Below, piece by piece: positions 9,728 to 20,895 of a stretch of DNA of 64,000 nucleotides (the first letter of the stretch is position 1; every line of letters begins with the position of its first letter). The DNA is taken from assembly GCA_013397455.1 (NCBI GenBank), contig VYZB01000375.1, forward strand, positions 318,960 through 382,959, given 5' to 3'. The notes under the pieces are model-generated. The model was given only the letters and a program-made list of their open reading frames with translations, had not been told where the DNA came from and did not search any database. This stretch comes from Crotophaga sulcirostris (taxonomy: Eukaryota; Chordata; Aves; Cuculiformes; Crotophagidae). A program made the translations under genes and the position numbers.

Positions 9728-12700
9728 ACCAGAGGAAGTAACACCAGTCTGAAAGTCTACGTACAAGCGTACGTGGAAACTTCAAGTCTATACACTTGTA
9801 CATTACTAGCAAACTCTGAGCTTGTTTTGGTAAGGGCAAACTGGATAAATGTGGCATGAGGAGGGACAGACTATCAAAGATCCCCTGAATTTTTTTAATG
9901 ACTCAAACCAGAAAAGCTGAAAAATAGTTAGAGGGCACAGGGAAAAAAAAATCGTCTTGATGATAATGCCTGATATTGTGCTGTGTCAAGTATGTTGAGT
10001 AACCTTTGGACAAGGAATGCCAGAAATAAGTGGGCAATAAAAGAACTAATATTTCCTTTCTGTACTGCATTGGTAAGACTAATATATGTTCACCAGGTCC
10101 ACTTACACTGCATCTAGAGGTATGTTACAAATTGGATATGGTTCAGAGATAATTAATTTTGGCTAATTGTCTGCAAAGAATATTCCAAGGACTTTCACTG
10201 AGTTTGTGTTTCTTAAATAAAATATCAGCTATTAAGAAAACTTTTGTTTAACAGAAGAAAATACTGCAGGAGCCTGGTAGGAAGAAGCTGAAGTTAAACA
10301 AGTGGAAAAAAAAAAGGTAAGACCAATACCTAGCATAGCGAAGATACAACAAAAAACATCAAAAAGGTAGCATGAATGCCTCAATTTTTGATATTTTCAT
10401 ACAAAGAAAGAATGGCTCACCAAGGGGTATGGTTTAGCCAGAAATGGATAATTAGCTCAAAACAGATGTTAATAGGTAAAACTTTATCACCTGTTTTACA
10501 CAGAAAATTAGATTCAACAATCAAATGTTTGTTTGGTTTTTGTTTTTTTCCTGGCCATAAAAATACATGATTACTTCCAGAGTCAGAGCATTGCTTATGT
10601 AAGAGGGATTTCATGTTTGCAGAGGAAAGATATTGGAAAATGAACAGTCAGAGGAAAATTTGCCACTAGAGAATCTCCAGTAAGGAGCTTCTTGTGTCCT
10701 GCAGAAGACTATAATTTCTCTGGGAAAGGGAATGCCTCTCAATATATATCTAAGCATCACCTATTACTGTGTTTCCTGAGACCTTGTAAAGCTTGAAAAC
10801 AAACAAAATTCCTAATTTCTGGTGGTGCCAGAAGTCCTACACAACCCCTTGTGTTGTTCTAATTTGGTTTCCTGCCACTGAAAGGTTGGATTTCAGTCAG
10901 ATCATTCACAGTAAGAAGAAGATGTGAATATTGGGCAGATTAACAGAAAAAAAGAGTTTATTGGGTGGTGCATACTGTATGTTAATGTTAGAAAATGCTG
11001 CTTTGTGATTTCTATTGGTCATTTGGGTCTCAGTTATTTTTAAAGCCGTTCATAGAAAAAGAAATGGAGAAATGGGAGAAAAAAAAAAAGGCAGAGAATG
11101 AAAAGAGAAAATGTTCTGTTATGCTGAGCCCATTTTCATGATAATTCAGCCTCAGAAAGAGTCATTTCCAGTCACAGGCACAGCAAATACTGAGTCACTA
11201 TCAGATCTTGACTCGCTGCCATTTATCTTCTGCACCAGAAGGAGATGACTTTGGTTGGACATGCACAGTGTCAAAATGCTTAGCAAATTATTCTGATCTT
11301 TTTTATCTCTTCGACAGCTTTTTGGTCTTTCAACAGCTCATTCAGTACAGAAGAATCAGGATTTTTTCCCATCTGTTGTGGAAGTGAAGTGATTTTCAAC
11401 CCACAAATTGTTTCAGACTTGGTAGAGGCACAGAGACTGTGATGTGCTGTTAATGTGCCAATATTTGATATCTCCCTCTCCATTCTTAGGGTACTTTACA
11501 GGACTTTTTTCTTTTTAAAATACAGACTGGAATCATCGAATATGGGTTTGCAAGTGGCAATAAAAATATATAGTTCATAGATCAAAGATTCATTGTGTAT
11601 AGCAGGTAACACAAAAGTGTAGCAGCATGCAAACGTCCATATCTCATACAGAAAAATCACGTTCTGAAAAATGTGAACTGCATAACACAGCACAGGCCAA
11701 CGGCATGCCAAGACCAGAAAGGAAAGGTCAGACTCCTCTCATGTGTTTTCAGATATCTCCAATGCAGATCTGCATCTTCTCCATATGAGCGAAACATCAC
11801 AGATTCCCACTGTAGCTAAAGGAGAAAAACAGACTGTAACAACACCCCCTGTGAAAGTAAATATCTGGAATAGATTTCTTTTGTCCACTACTTTGCAACC
11901 TTGTGTGGCAGTATCTTCTTAGGCATGTGCAGCAATGCGGCATAGCAGGACGTAAAAACTAAAATTTGCTTCTCCCAGTGAATGACGGATCCTCACAGAT
12001 ATTCAGATCTGTGGCTACAAACTCACAAACAACAGAATTAACATTTATATTTCCCTGTATAAAAAAAAAAGAAGCCAGAGATGCTGCTATTATGGCCCAT
12101 TCCCCTCAGTGTCTGCCCTGTCTGTGAGGCATTGTAATGACATTTCAGCACAGAGTATTTCAGGCACTGAACCTTCTAAGGAAAATAGGCAGCACCTCAT
12201 TGCCCTTCATGGGGTCCCATTAGGGGTCACTTGTGAATTGTATGGCATCATTGCAGGTGAAAACTATTCCATACTTTAAAAGTCCCACCATTTATAGCCC
12301 CGGTGGTTATTTTTCTGAGGGTTTTTAGATCTGGTCTTGAAAAGATCAGTCAGCCAGGATGGAGAAAAACTCCTTATGAATGGCATGAGCACTCGTGCCA
12401 GTCAGAGCAAACAGGCTCCAAGTGACTCACAGGAAGAAATGCATTTATTCCTTCTGGCTGGCACATATGGAATGTTTTATTTTTCTCTTTTTTTTTTTTT
12501 TTTGAGAAAGCAGGATCAGTGTGTGAATGATACATGAGCAGCAATAAACCCATAGTGTTCGTTGCTTGGTCCTATTTCCCTTCTGTAATCCAGTCTTCTG
12601 GAAGTTGGCTCCCATTGAAATGCCAGGGGAAAAGTATCCTACAACTGCACTGTATTACCTCTTACTTTAAAAAGAAAATAAATTTGCTGTTGGGGGCCAA

Positions 12701-14089
12701 ACCACTTATCCCAGCTAGAGAACACTTATTCTTAAAAGTTTTTCCTCTAAGCCAAGTCCTTTGCTGGTATAAATCTGAGGAGCTCTGTTTAAATTAATAG
12801 AGTTACACAGATTTACATGATCCAACTGCTTGATTTCAGCTAAACGACTCCTGTTGGAAGGCAATTTTTGGTATAAAGGGTATAAATCCTTGACCCACAC
12901 TGAGTCAAGCAGAGAAAAATCAATAATGATCATTTTTCTTTTCCTTTTTTTTTCATTTCATCTGCCAGGAACAGGAAAAAGGGAATCAAATGAGACCTGC
13001 AATTAAATATATATAGTCCATGAGGAAGGTTACAAAAAGGAAAGATACGAGTGAGATGGATAGAAAGAGAAACAGAGCACATACTGAAACACTGTGCCCT
13101 ATTTCCTGAATGCAGCCTTTGTGAAGACTGATGGATCCAAAAAAAACCTGGAAGCTGTAGTGCTCTGTTTATCCAAAAATAAAATATTGTATAGGTCAAG
13201 CAAGCACAATGCAATCCTCTCTCCCTTCCACTGCATCTCAGCCTTGACCTGAAAAGACAACTCTCTAATGTGCTGAAAGATTTTCAGGTTCCCATTCCAG
13301 GCAGGGACTGATGCTTTCCTGAGCTGTGCCAGAAATAAGATAGATTTAAAAAAATTAATCAAGATCCAATTTAGAAAGGTCTTGAGCACAATTTTACCCT
13401 TAAAGCTAGGCACTCACTTGTATAGCTTACTAAATTAGTGCAAATTTAAAAAATGTAAAAAAAAAATACATATCCCATACTGAGAGAAATCCTGCGGGAG
13501 AAACTTTCTAGTTACGTTATGCAGAAATGCTCCCAAAATTAATTTGAACCAGTTTTATCCTCTCCCGTCTCTATTATTCTTCTATAAAAACTGGTAAAAT
13601 TGCTCCTTCTGTGGTGGAAAAAAAATCAAACTGAAGTTTAAAGCCACTGAAAATCAGCAGTTCTCACTTTCATTAAGAAAGATGCATGTGTAGATGTGTA
13701 TTTAGTGAACGATAGCGAATGCTGGAGCCAAACTGGGCCATTTTTGACTCATGACCAATTTCCAAGTAATTTATAACTTTCTGATGGCAAAAAATCATGC
13801 TGAGACTATCACACTCATTTCTCTTAGACATGTTTACAGTTATCTTGCCAGAACATATGGTTATTCATTCCTTCTTGTCTGATCAAGTTCAGTTTCAATC
13901 TGACCTTTGAAATAACAGGCTAATATCCCTTTCATTCAGAACTGCAAAACCCCTGATATTTTGGAAAACTGGAAAACAGAGACAATACTGCCAACAGGTG
14001 AATCCTAAAAGTTTCAGAACTTCGTTCAGGTAAATGTTCAAAAATATATTATTCATATAAATATTGGATACACACACACTAGTGAATTC
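9728..14089. other. long unique AT-rich sequence
   Basis: About 4.4 kb with no recognised repeat family, gene or RNA. There are only short homopolymer runs (near 10310, 11085, 12061, 12489-12503 and 13460) and short overlapping frames without domains. Minus frames at 12930-13413 overlap each other and carry no recognisable protein signature. If any conserved element lies here I cannot see it without alignment. Confidence 0.4.
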
Positions 14090-14424
14090 ATAGAGTCATA
14101 GAATCATTAAGGTTGTAAAGGACCTCTAAGATCATCAGATCAAATAGTCAACCCAACACCACCATGTCTACTAAACCACATCATGAAGTGCTACATCTAC
14201 ACATTTTTTGAACACCTCCATGGATGGGGACTCCACCACTTCCCTGGGCAGCCTCTTCCAATGCTGTGCCACTCTTTCAGTAAAGATTTTTTTCTCTAAT
14301 ATCCAAGCTAAACCTCCCCTGGCACAACTTAAGGCCATTTCCTCTCATCCTATCACTTGTTACTTGGGAGAAGAGGCTGACACTCACCTCGTTACAACTT
14401 CCTTTCAGGTAGTTGTAGAGGGAA
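14090..14424 (-). mobile_element. CR1 LINE 3' fragment, ATTCTATG-type tail (minus strand)
   Basis: The left edge CATAGAGTCATAGAATCATT is the complement of the usual avian octamer tail. The 3' UTR follows (GGTTGTAAAGGACCTCTAAG), then ORF2 C-terminal coding. The minus frame shows [41 protein letters not shown] and then a frameshift. It is diverged and 5'-truncated. Confidence 0.85.
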
Positions 14425-14960
14425 ACATTCAATACATTCAACAGTGCCAATATATCAGTCAGTGTAGGGACTAACTGTGGGAAGAGGGACATACACGACT
14501 GACATTATCCCAACTATCCAAGCTGTTGTCTTGGATTTGATAATTTGTCCATAATCAGTCATAAAAGAGTCGTGGTCCTCACTAGTTTGTTGTACTTGTG
14601 TATCTGATGTTCGGATTTTAACAAGAAATACGCATGAAAACATAAAGTACATGAAAATAACCAAAATAAATGAGTTTTATCTGCCTTGCATTGTACCTTA
14701 TTTAAGAAAACTGGCAAAAAGATAGTGCTGTGAAAGTAATTTTTACAATTTGTTAGGTTTTCCTTCGACCAATTTCAAGAAGACCATACATTTGTCTCAG
14801 TTCTTCTTCCACTATGCAAACCTTGTCCTCACATAAACTGGAAAGAAAACCCCTGAATGTTAAACTTTAATTAAGGACAAAAAGTGCAGCCTCTTCTTGA
14901 TATTTTTGACCCAATTGTATGGAATTAACTTTTTCTTTTTGTAATGTGGGTACATCATCC
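14425..14960. other. unique non-coding sequence
   Basis: AT-rich sequence between two CR1 tails. Nothing recognised. Confidence 0.4.
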
Positions 14961-15087
14961 AAAGCCAGGTTGGATGAGGTTTTGAGCAACCTGATCCAGT
15001 AGAAGGCGTCCCTGTCCATGGCAGGAGGGTTGGAACTAGTGGATCTTTAAGGTCACTTCTGATCCAAACTATTCTATGATTCTATGA
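14961..15087 (+). mobile_element. CR1 LINE 3' end, ATTCTATG-type tail
   Basis: Contains AGCCAGGTTGGATGAGGTTT, GAGCAACCTGATCCAGT, CCCTGTCCATGGCAGGAGGG, TTAAGGTCACTTCTGATCCA and a tail of about two ATTCTATG units. This is the chicken-like CR1 3' UTR type, clearly different from the GGTTGGACTCGATGATCT type found 140 bases to the right. Confidence 0.88.
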
Positions 15088-15223
15088 CCATCAAATGCAC
15101 AGGAAGGCTCTGGGGCTTATCTGCACATTCTTAATCTGTTGGTGTTTTACATAGAACCATTGCAATGTGGTCAATACAGATGCTGGAATAAACCTGGAGA
15201 GAAGATAAGACACAACATAGTCT

Positions 15224-15537
15224 GAGTCAGGCAGGGGTTGGTCTCTTCCCTCAGGTGACCAGTGACAGAACAAGAGGGCATGGACTCAAGCTTCGTCAGG
15301 GGAGGTTTATACTTGATGTTAGGAAGAAATTCTTCCCTGAAAGGGTTGGCCACTGGAATGAGCTGCCCGGGGAGATGGTGGAGTTGCGGTCCCTGAAGGT
15401 GTTTAAGAGGAGATTGGATGAGGCACTCAGTGCCACGGTTTAGATGATGGGTTGGTGTTGGTGTTAGTGCTGGGTTATAGGTTGAACTCAATGATCTCAG
15501 AGGTCCTTTCCAACCTTGTAATACTGTGATACTCTGA
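15224..15537 (+). mobile_element. CR1 LINE 3' fragment, ATACTGTG-tail subfamily
   Basis: Begins in ORF2 near the codons for [11 protein letters not shown]. The plus frame shows [40 protein letters not shown] and [13 protein letters not shown], then TAG, a 3' UTR and a tail with ATACTGTGATACTCTG. One codon (the I of RVIGHW) is deleted relative to other copies. It is 5'-truncated and non-autonomous. Confidence 0.92.
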
Positions 15538-16840
15538 ACATAACAACCAGGATAACGTGCTATACCTCATTTCCCCACAATAATGTCGTGGATCATGATA
15601 TAGGAGGGTCAGCATGCATTCACAGTGTTCCTCCACCCTTCTCTCCCCTCCATTTCTTACCTGTTGTTTGCTTTCTAGTGGGTCATGGCAACAGCAACCC
15701 TGGTCAGTAAGAGAAGACCTACAGAAGCTGTAAACCATTGGGGAAACTGAGGCGTATCAGTTACAAAATCCAATGCTGGTGTTTTTCTGGAAAATTTTAT
15801 ACCAACTCGCTTTTTCCTATTGCTCTTCTGCAGTCAGGGTAATCTATTGATGAAAAGAAAAGGAAATAAAAAAGGTAAAGAAAACAGAGAAATAGTGTTA
15901 AAAGCAAATCCATTACTGGGCATCATTCCTTATACTGTCACTGAAATCATGCTTGTAGTCACACTATTAAGTACTGATTTCCTGATGCAGAGGCAGTCAC
16001 TGAGACACAAGGCTCTTCCCCTGTAAGCAAATTGGAACAGAGAAATAACAGAGAGTGATGGATGCAATGTCAGAGGGGGCAGTTGTTTCCCAGTCTGCAA
16101 CTGCTTTTCCTAAGAAAGCTCCAGGTCTGGGATTGCAGTTGGAAAACTTGCTCAGTAATTGGAAAGAGTGAAAAACAAGGGAGTATTGGTGCTGGATGTG
16201 GGAAAATCTAGGCTCGGAGTGGCCAAACTTGTTTTCTTACTTTCCAAAGTTTGTGCTGAGCACTGAATCCCCAAACGTTCACCCGTGTTCAAGTACCTTC
16301 CGAAGACACACTTCTGTAATAAATGCAAAAAAGAAAACAAAGAGTGAAACTTAAAAGCCTAAAGAACATAATCCCTCAGTTTATTTTATCCCCAGCATGT
16401 CCCAGTTTCCTTCAGGTCCAAATTTTCTGTTTCTATGGACAGGAGGTGTCTTTTTCTCTTGCCTCATGCCCTGTGTTGTTGGCTTTTAAGAATGACTAAC
16501 AAATCCAACTTATTTAAATACTCAAATTAATTACCATGAAATATCACATTAACGTCCCTCTGGGTGCCTGCTCTTCAGTAGAAAGCATTTTTCCTTCTTG
16601 AGCTTGTGAATATGAAACTTGTATCCCATAGCTGTAGAGAGTGGCTGACAGTTCTGTAACAAGACTGACACACCATCCTTTGTTCCACAAATATTTTAAA
16701 AGGGAATAATGCATCCATATATGTTTTTTTCTTAGATGTGTAGAGAGAAAATACAAAGCAAAGCAAACAAAAGTCAATACAGGAACAAAAAGAACATTTA
16801 TATATTTTTTAAAAAGTGGTTAAAACTTCATGGGCACAAA
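15538..16840. other. unique non-coding sequence
   Basis: No repeat or exon recognised. Overlapping minus frames at 16544-16777 are AT-rich and have no domain. Confidence 0.4.
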
Positions 16841-17340
16841 ACGATGAATTCTGAGATCTCTCTAACACCTCCAGTTGCCCCAGAAAATGAAACACAGAGA
16901 TGTGCACCCATGCACAAAGACTTGAAACTCTTTGGGTCTGGTCCCGCTCCTAATGACCGGAGTTTCTCTCCCCAAATGCACAGGATGGGGCCCCTTCATT
17001 ATCTTCCAACCAGCCGATAATTAGCAACTTTGGTAACAATCATGTCAGATGAGCAGCCTGGGGAAGGGAAAGGAATCTATTATGTGGCCAGGGCCTTCCG
17101 TCTGCCCGATCTTTTAAGCAGATTGAAGTGGGGCGACCGTCGCGCACAACCGCCCCAGGTAAGGCAGCGCGGGGCTCCTGGGGGTTATCAAACCGGCCAG
17201 GGCTTTCTGGCAGAGCAAAGCCTTCCGCCGGGAAAGGTCCTCCCAAGTGCTGGCACCGCATCTCCAGGATTATCCCCACTGCACTAACATATCGTCTGGC
17301 TTTAAACTTCACCCCCTCTGGCAAAGTATATACTCAAAAT
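16840..17340. promoter_or_regulatory. GC-rich, CpG-containing island in AT-rich DNA (candidate promoter or conserved element)
   Basis: Base composition changes sharply from the AT-rich surroundings. From about 17090 to 17260 the sequence is GC-rich with a cluster of CpG dinucleotides (GGGCGACCGTCGCGCACAAC, GGCAGCGCGGGG, TTCCGCCGGG). No CR1 or LTR similarity is visible, so this is unique sequence. Overlapping frames on both strands (for example minus 17040-17324) are expected from the composition. Whether it is a promoter, an exon or a conserved enhancer cannot be decided from one sequence. Confidence 0.35.
17042..17158 (+). CDS. candidate first coding exon (hypothetical)
   Basis: An ATG at 17042 (A at -3) opens 39 codons, beginning MSDEQPGEGKGIYYVARAFR, and the frame reaches a consensus splice donor CAG|GTAAGG with the exon edge at 17158 (phase 0). 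The frame also stays open past the donor to 17287. I do not recognise the peptide. It is rich in charged residues near the end (KWGDRRAQ) and has no signal peptide or membrane segment. Support is limited to the start, the donor and the CpG-rich setting. It could equally be a conserved non-coding element in which these signals occur by chance. Confidence 0.2.
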
Positions 17341-17439
17341 GCCGTTCCCTGTCCCTCCTCCCCAACCCTTCTTATCCTTTAGTCCCGTCTTCCCTCTGTT
17401 CCCAAGCAGCCACGGGCTGCGACCGGCACCGCTGCCAAG

Positions 17440-17585
17440 CACCGGGCTGGATTAGCTGCAAGCCAATAGCTGGGGGTCAGGATTAAGAGGCCAGCATGCA
17501 CTTTAATACAAGCTGCCTATAATTAATGGCATTATTAATAGCTTGACTGAAAAATTCATTAAAAAATCCATTAAAAATAAATACC
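17440..17585. promoter_or_regulatory. cluster of homeodomain-type motifs (candidate enhancer)
   Basis: Two GGATTA motifs (17449-17454 and 17480-17485, the OTX/PITX-type core) flank a CCAAT at 17463. They are followed by TAATTAAT at 17520-17527 and a run of ATTA/TTAAT cores (ATTATTAATAG, TTCATTAAAA, CCATTAAAA) to about 17580. Such clustering next to a CpG-rich segment is common in vertebrate developmental enhancers. AT-rich sequence produces ATTA cores by chance, so this is a hypothesis only. Confidence 0.3.
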
Positions 17586-18339
17586 CTTTTACAAAAGGCA
17601 TTGCCTTGGGTAAGAAAAACAGAAAAAAAGATAAAGGAAAATTGATTGGTGGTTTTCAGTTCACAGAAAGACAGACCATAGTTCAAGCTGATTAAAATTG
17701 AACATTTTAGATTAAGCACCCTTGCCAAAATATTCTCTGTAGTTACCCAATATGAAAATATTATGAGATGTCACTTTTTACATTTTTTATATGTGAAGGC
17801 TTCAGTATAACATCCACCACACGTGCATGCATTGAGATGCTCAAACGCATATGTTCTCACGTTCATACTTGTAGGTAACTTCTTTCCCCAGATATTTTTT
17901 ATCCCTCAGGAGCAGCAGGACTCCTCCTGCATCAGAGGTTAACTGTAAGCGATAAACTCTGAAACTCTACTGCAGAGCATGTTTTCAAATGCTGCAGAGC
18001 TCCCCACCAGCACGTGTCTTCACCTCTCCCTTTCCAGGCCTAATAGTTGCACCTAAACAAAAAAAAAAGGAAAAAAGTCAAACATGAAACGAGTGTCCTT
18101 TCGATGCAGGTGCAGTCTTCTCTTCAGATTTCACTTCCCAGTGCTCATCAGCATTTTGAGTGCACAGATCAAGAAAGGAAAAAAAAAAGAGATAAAACTG
18201 ATTCTCATCTATACTCAGGCCTCTTGGCACCTCTCTGGTATTGCAAAAAAAGCTATCAGAGTGAGAAAAAAACATAATTTATCCCATTTTAAACTCCCCT
18301 TTACACTGCCTGAGTGATGCAGAGTAGACATAGACTAAA
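17586..18339. other. unique non-coding sequence
   Basis: AT-rich sequence with poly-A runs near 18059 and 18180. Short overlapping frames at 18047-18317 have no recognisable content. Confidence 0.4.
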
Positions 18340-18767
18340 CCTGGAGCACCTCCCATACAAAGACAGGCTGAGGGAGTTGGGGTTGTTCAGCCTGGAGAAG
18401 AAAAGGCCCTGAAAAGACCTTCTAGCAGCCTTCCAGCACTTAAAGGGGGCTACAGGAAAGCTGGGGAGGGGCTCTTTATCAGGGAGTGCAGGGACAGGAT
18501 GAGGGGGAATGGTTTTAGGCTGAAAGAGGGGAGATTTAAATTAGATATTAGGAAGCAATTTTTTCCTGTGAGGGTGGTGAGGCATTGGCACAGGTGGTCC
18601 AGAGAAGCTGTGGCTGCCCCATCCCTGGAGATGTTCAAGGCCAGGTTGGATGGGGCCTTGAGCCCCCTGATCCAGTGGGAGGTGTCCCTGTCCATGGCAG
18701 CGGGATTGGAAATGGATGGATGTTAAGGTCCCTTCCAACTCAAACCATTCTATGATTCTATGATTCT
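18340..18767 (+). mobile_element. CR1 LINE 3' fragment, ATTCTATG-type tail
   Basis: A canonical avian CR1 3' end: CTGGAGCACCTCCCATACAA, GAGGGAGTTGGGGTTGTTCA, GCCTGGAGAAG, ORF2 C-terminal frame with RGNGFRLKEGRFKLDIRKQF and VVRHWHRWSREAV, then the 3' UTR CCCTGTCCATGGCAGCGGGA and an ATTCTATG tail of about three units. The coding part is broken by a stop and frameshifts (around 18400-18500 and at 18650). It is older than the ATACTGTG copies. Confidence 0.92.
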
Positions 18768-20387
18768 AAATAAGGGATGGACTTGGACAGGGTCCTGAAC
18801 TTTCCTTTGAAATCCTCCAGCTCTGAAATGAATCTCCTGAGGTTATGGGTGCGACTACAAAACAACGGTGATTCTGTTCTGTTTTTCTTACTACCAGCAC
18901 TGAAACCTGAAATCCTGTACGCAGTCTCAAGGCAGACACTGATTTATGACTCCATAAGTGAAGAACATGCTTGGACACCAACAATGGCCATTTCTAAACC
19001 ATCAGCTTCTCTGTCCTTGTATAACTGCCAACACATTTATTCCATCAGGATAAGGATTATGCCAGATTTAGTGTCCAAATAGTGGCTGACAGTCACCAAA
19101 ATGAGGTACTATAGTGAAAAAGAAGCTCTGATGGAATAAGTCCCTGTTCCCCAAGAACCACAGGAACTGGTTAAGGTTGTAAACCCCATGGACTGCTGCT
19201 TCTGCCAACCTTGCTGATGTTCACAGCGTTGCTACTCTGCAATCAACCTTACCTCTGCCAGCTGATAACACAAAAAGTTCACTTTCCATCACTGTTATGC
19301 TGGAGATACAGAGGGTGACTCATGTGTTAGTGTCTCGGTTTCTGTTTCTACTGTTGGACACGCAGTGTGGAGTATCAGTGAACTCTCTCACACTTCATCT
19401 CAGGAAGGCAGAAATATTACTCCTTGGCTCCACATTCTTTCTTGGCTCCTTGTGTTGCCAGCTGTTACGTTTAATGGCCATCAAACTGTTTGTGCCTCCG
19501 AATTAAAAGTCTCCTGGAGGCTATGTTAAATCCCGCCTTTTCTCTTGAGAAACATAGCCAGTCTGTGCTTAGATCGCCCTGGCGCTGTCTAATGAACATG
19601 GCTAAGTTGTTTTTGAGGCTGTAGCAGTGTTTTTTGCCCTTAACTACATGTAACAAGCAGTAAAAAATTCTCTCCAGGACCAAACTTTCCCAGAAGATAT
19701 TGTAATTGATAAACGTTGTAAGATTCCATAACTGGTCTACTGGTTGTTGTCGAGTCACTCTGGTTCTTTCATCAATGCTGTTATTTTACACTATTAGAGA
19801 AATGTGAGAATAGCACGGAGTGAGGACTGGCAAAATCTATGCCTCCCCCAATTATATGTTTAACATTATTAGATGTGCTAGGTAGAACCTATCAGAACTC
19901 GGTGCTCAATAACTATGGACACAGCAGGTAGAACCTCGTAGAACTGGGTGCTTAGGACCTATGGACACAGACCTCACCCTCAAGCAGAAAAATAATTTCC
20001 ATGTTTTCACATCTCTGTGTTTTAAATGCAGCTTTGAGGATTTGCAATCACAAGATTGTTTCATAAAGAGTTCATTTAAAAGAAAAGGTGAAATCTACAG
20101 AAATTTAAATGTTTGATAAGAACGAATGTACCTATCTGAAAATTCTGGTGGTCACTATTTGAAAAGTACTCAACTTTAATGTGATTAACATCAAAGATTT
20201 TCCTTTTCAGTTTTCAATTTAACTTCTTAATTTCCAGTGAACTAAAATGGATTGCCTGTTGGGATTTTTCATCTAAATATTCAAAACTATATTTTAGAAT
20301 TTTCACCCCTTGTTTTAGAGACAAAATATTTCAACAACCTCCTTATCAGCCATCTGGTGTCACATTTGATTTCCTCTAACATGTACA
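18768..20387. other. unique non-coding sequence
   Basis: No gene or transposon recognised. It includes a two-copy tandem duplication, listed separately. A 101-codon plus frame at 18777-19082 has no recognisable domain and no splice context, and is probably chance. Confidence 0.4.
19881..19970. repeat. two-copy tandem duplication, 46-bp unit
   Basis: The unit starts GGTAGAACCT and ends ACTATGGACACAG. Copy one is 19881-19926 and copy two is 19927-19970. The copies differ at several positions (ATCAGAACTCGGTG versus CGTAGAACTGGGTG), so the duplication is not recent. Confidence 0.75.
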
Positions 20388-20895
20388 TGGACTACTGTGT
20401 CCAGCTCTGGGACTCAGCACTGGAAGGACGTGGAGTTGCTGGAGTAGGTTCAGAGGAGGGTTGTGAAAATGATTCAAGGGCTGGAGCACCTCACCTAGAA
20501 GAACAGTCTGAGAGAGTTGGGGTTGTTCAGCCTGGAGAAGAGAAGGCCCTGGGGAAACCTTAGAGCAACCTTCCAGTGCTTTAAGGTGGCTACAGGAAAG
20601 CTGGGGACAGACTTTTTAGCAAGATCTGTTGTGACAGGATAAAGAGTAAAGTAAACTAAAAGAGGGTAGATTTAATCTGGATATAAGGAGGAAATTTTTT
20701 ACAGTGAGTGTGGTGAAACACTGGAACAGGTTGACCAAGGCGGTGGTGGAGGCCCCATCACTAGAAGCCTTCAAGGTCAGGTTGGATGGGGCTCTGAGCA
20801 ACCTGATCTGGTTAAAGAGGTCCTTGCTACTTCAGGGGGTTTGGACTAGATGACCTGTAAAAGTCCCTTCCAACCCAAAACATTCTATGATTCTG
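20388..20895 (+). mobile_element. CR1 LINE 3' fragment, ATTCTATG-type tail
   Basis: Starts with GGACTACTGTGTCCAGCTCT (the ORF2 codons for YCVQLW after the RT palm) and runs through GGGCTGGAGCACCTC, TTGGGGTTGTTCAGCCTGGA, TTTTTTACAGTGAGTGTGGT, GAACAGGTTGACCAAGGCGG and GGTTGGATGGGGCTCTGAGC. It ends with TTCCAACCCAAAACATTCTA and a short tail. Several indels break the frame, so it is inactive. Confidence 0.9.

Noticed and set aside
9606..9857. A recurrent peptide (QYHSITRLERTSEIIESN) in several minus-strand frames (for example at 8100, 9700, 15500, 31750, 36730, and plus 46780), suggesting a gene family
   Set aside because: It is the antisense translation of the CR1 3' UTR and octamer tail. It tracks exactly with the CR1 copies and is not a gene.
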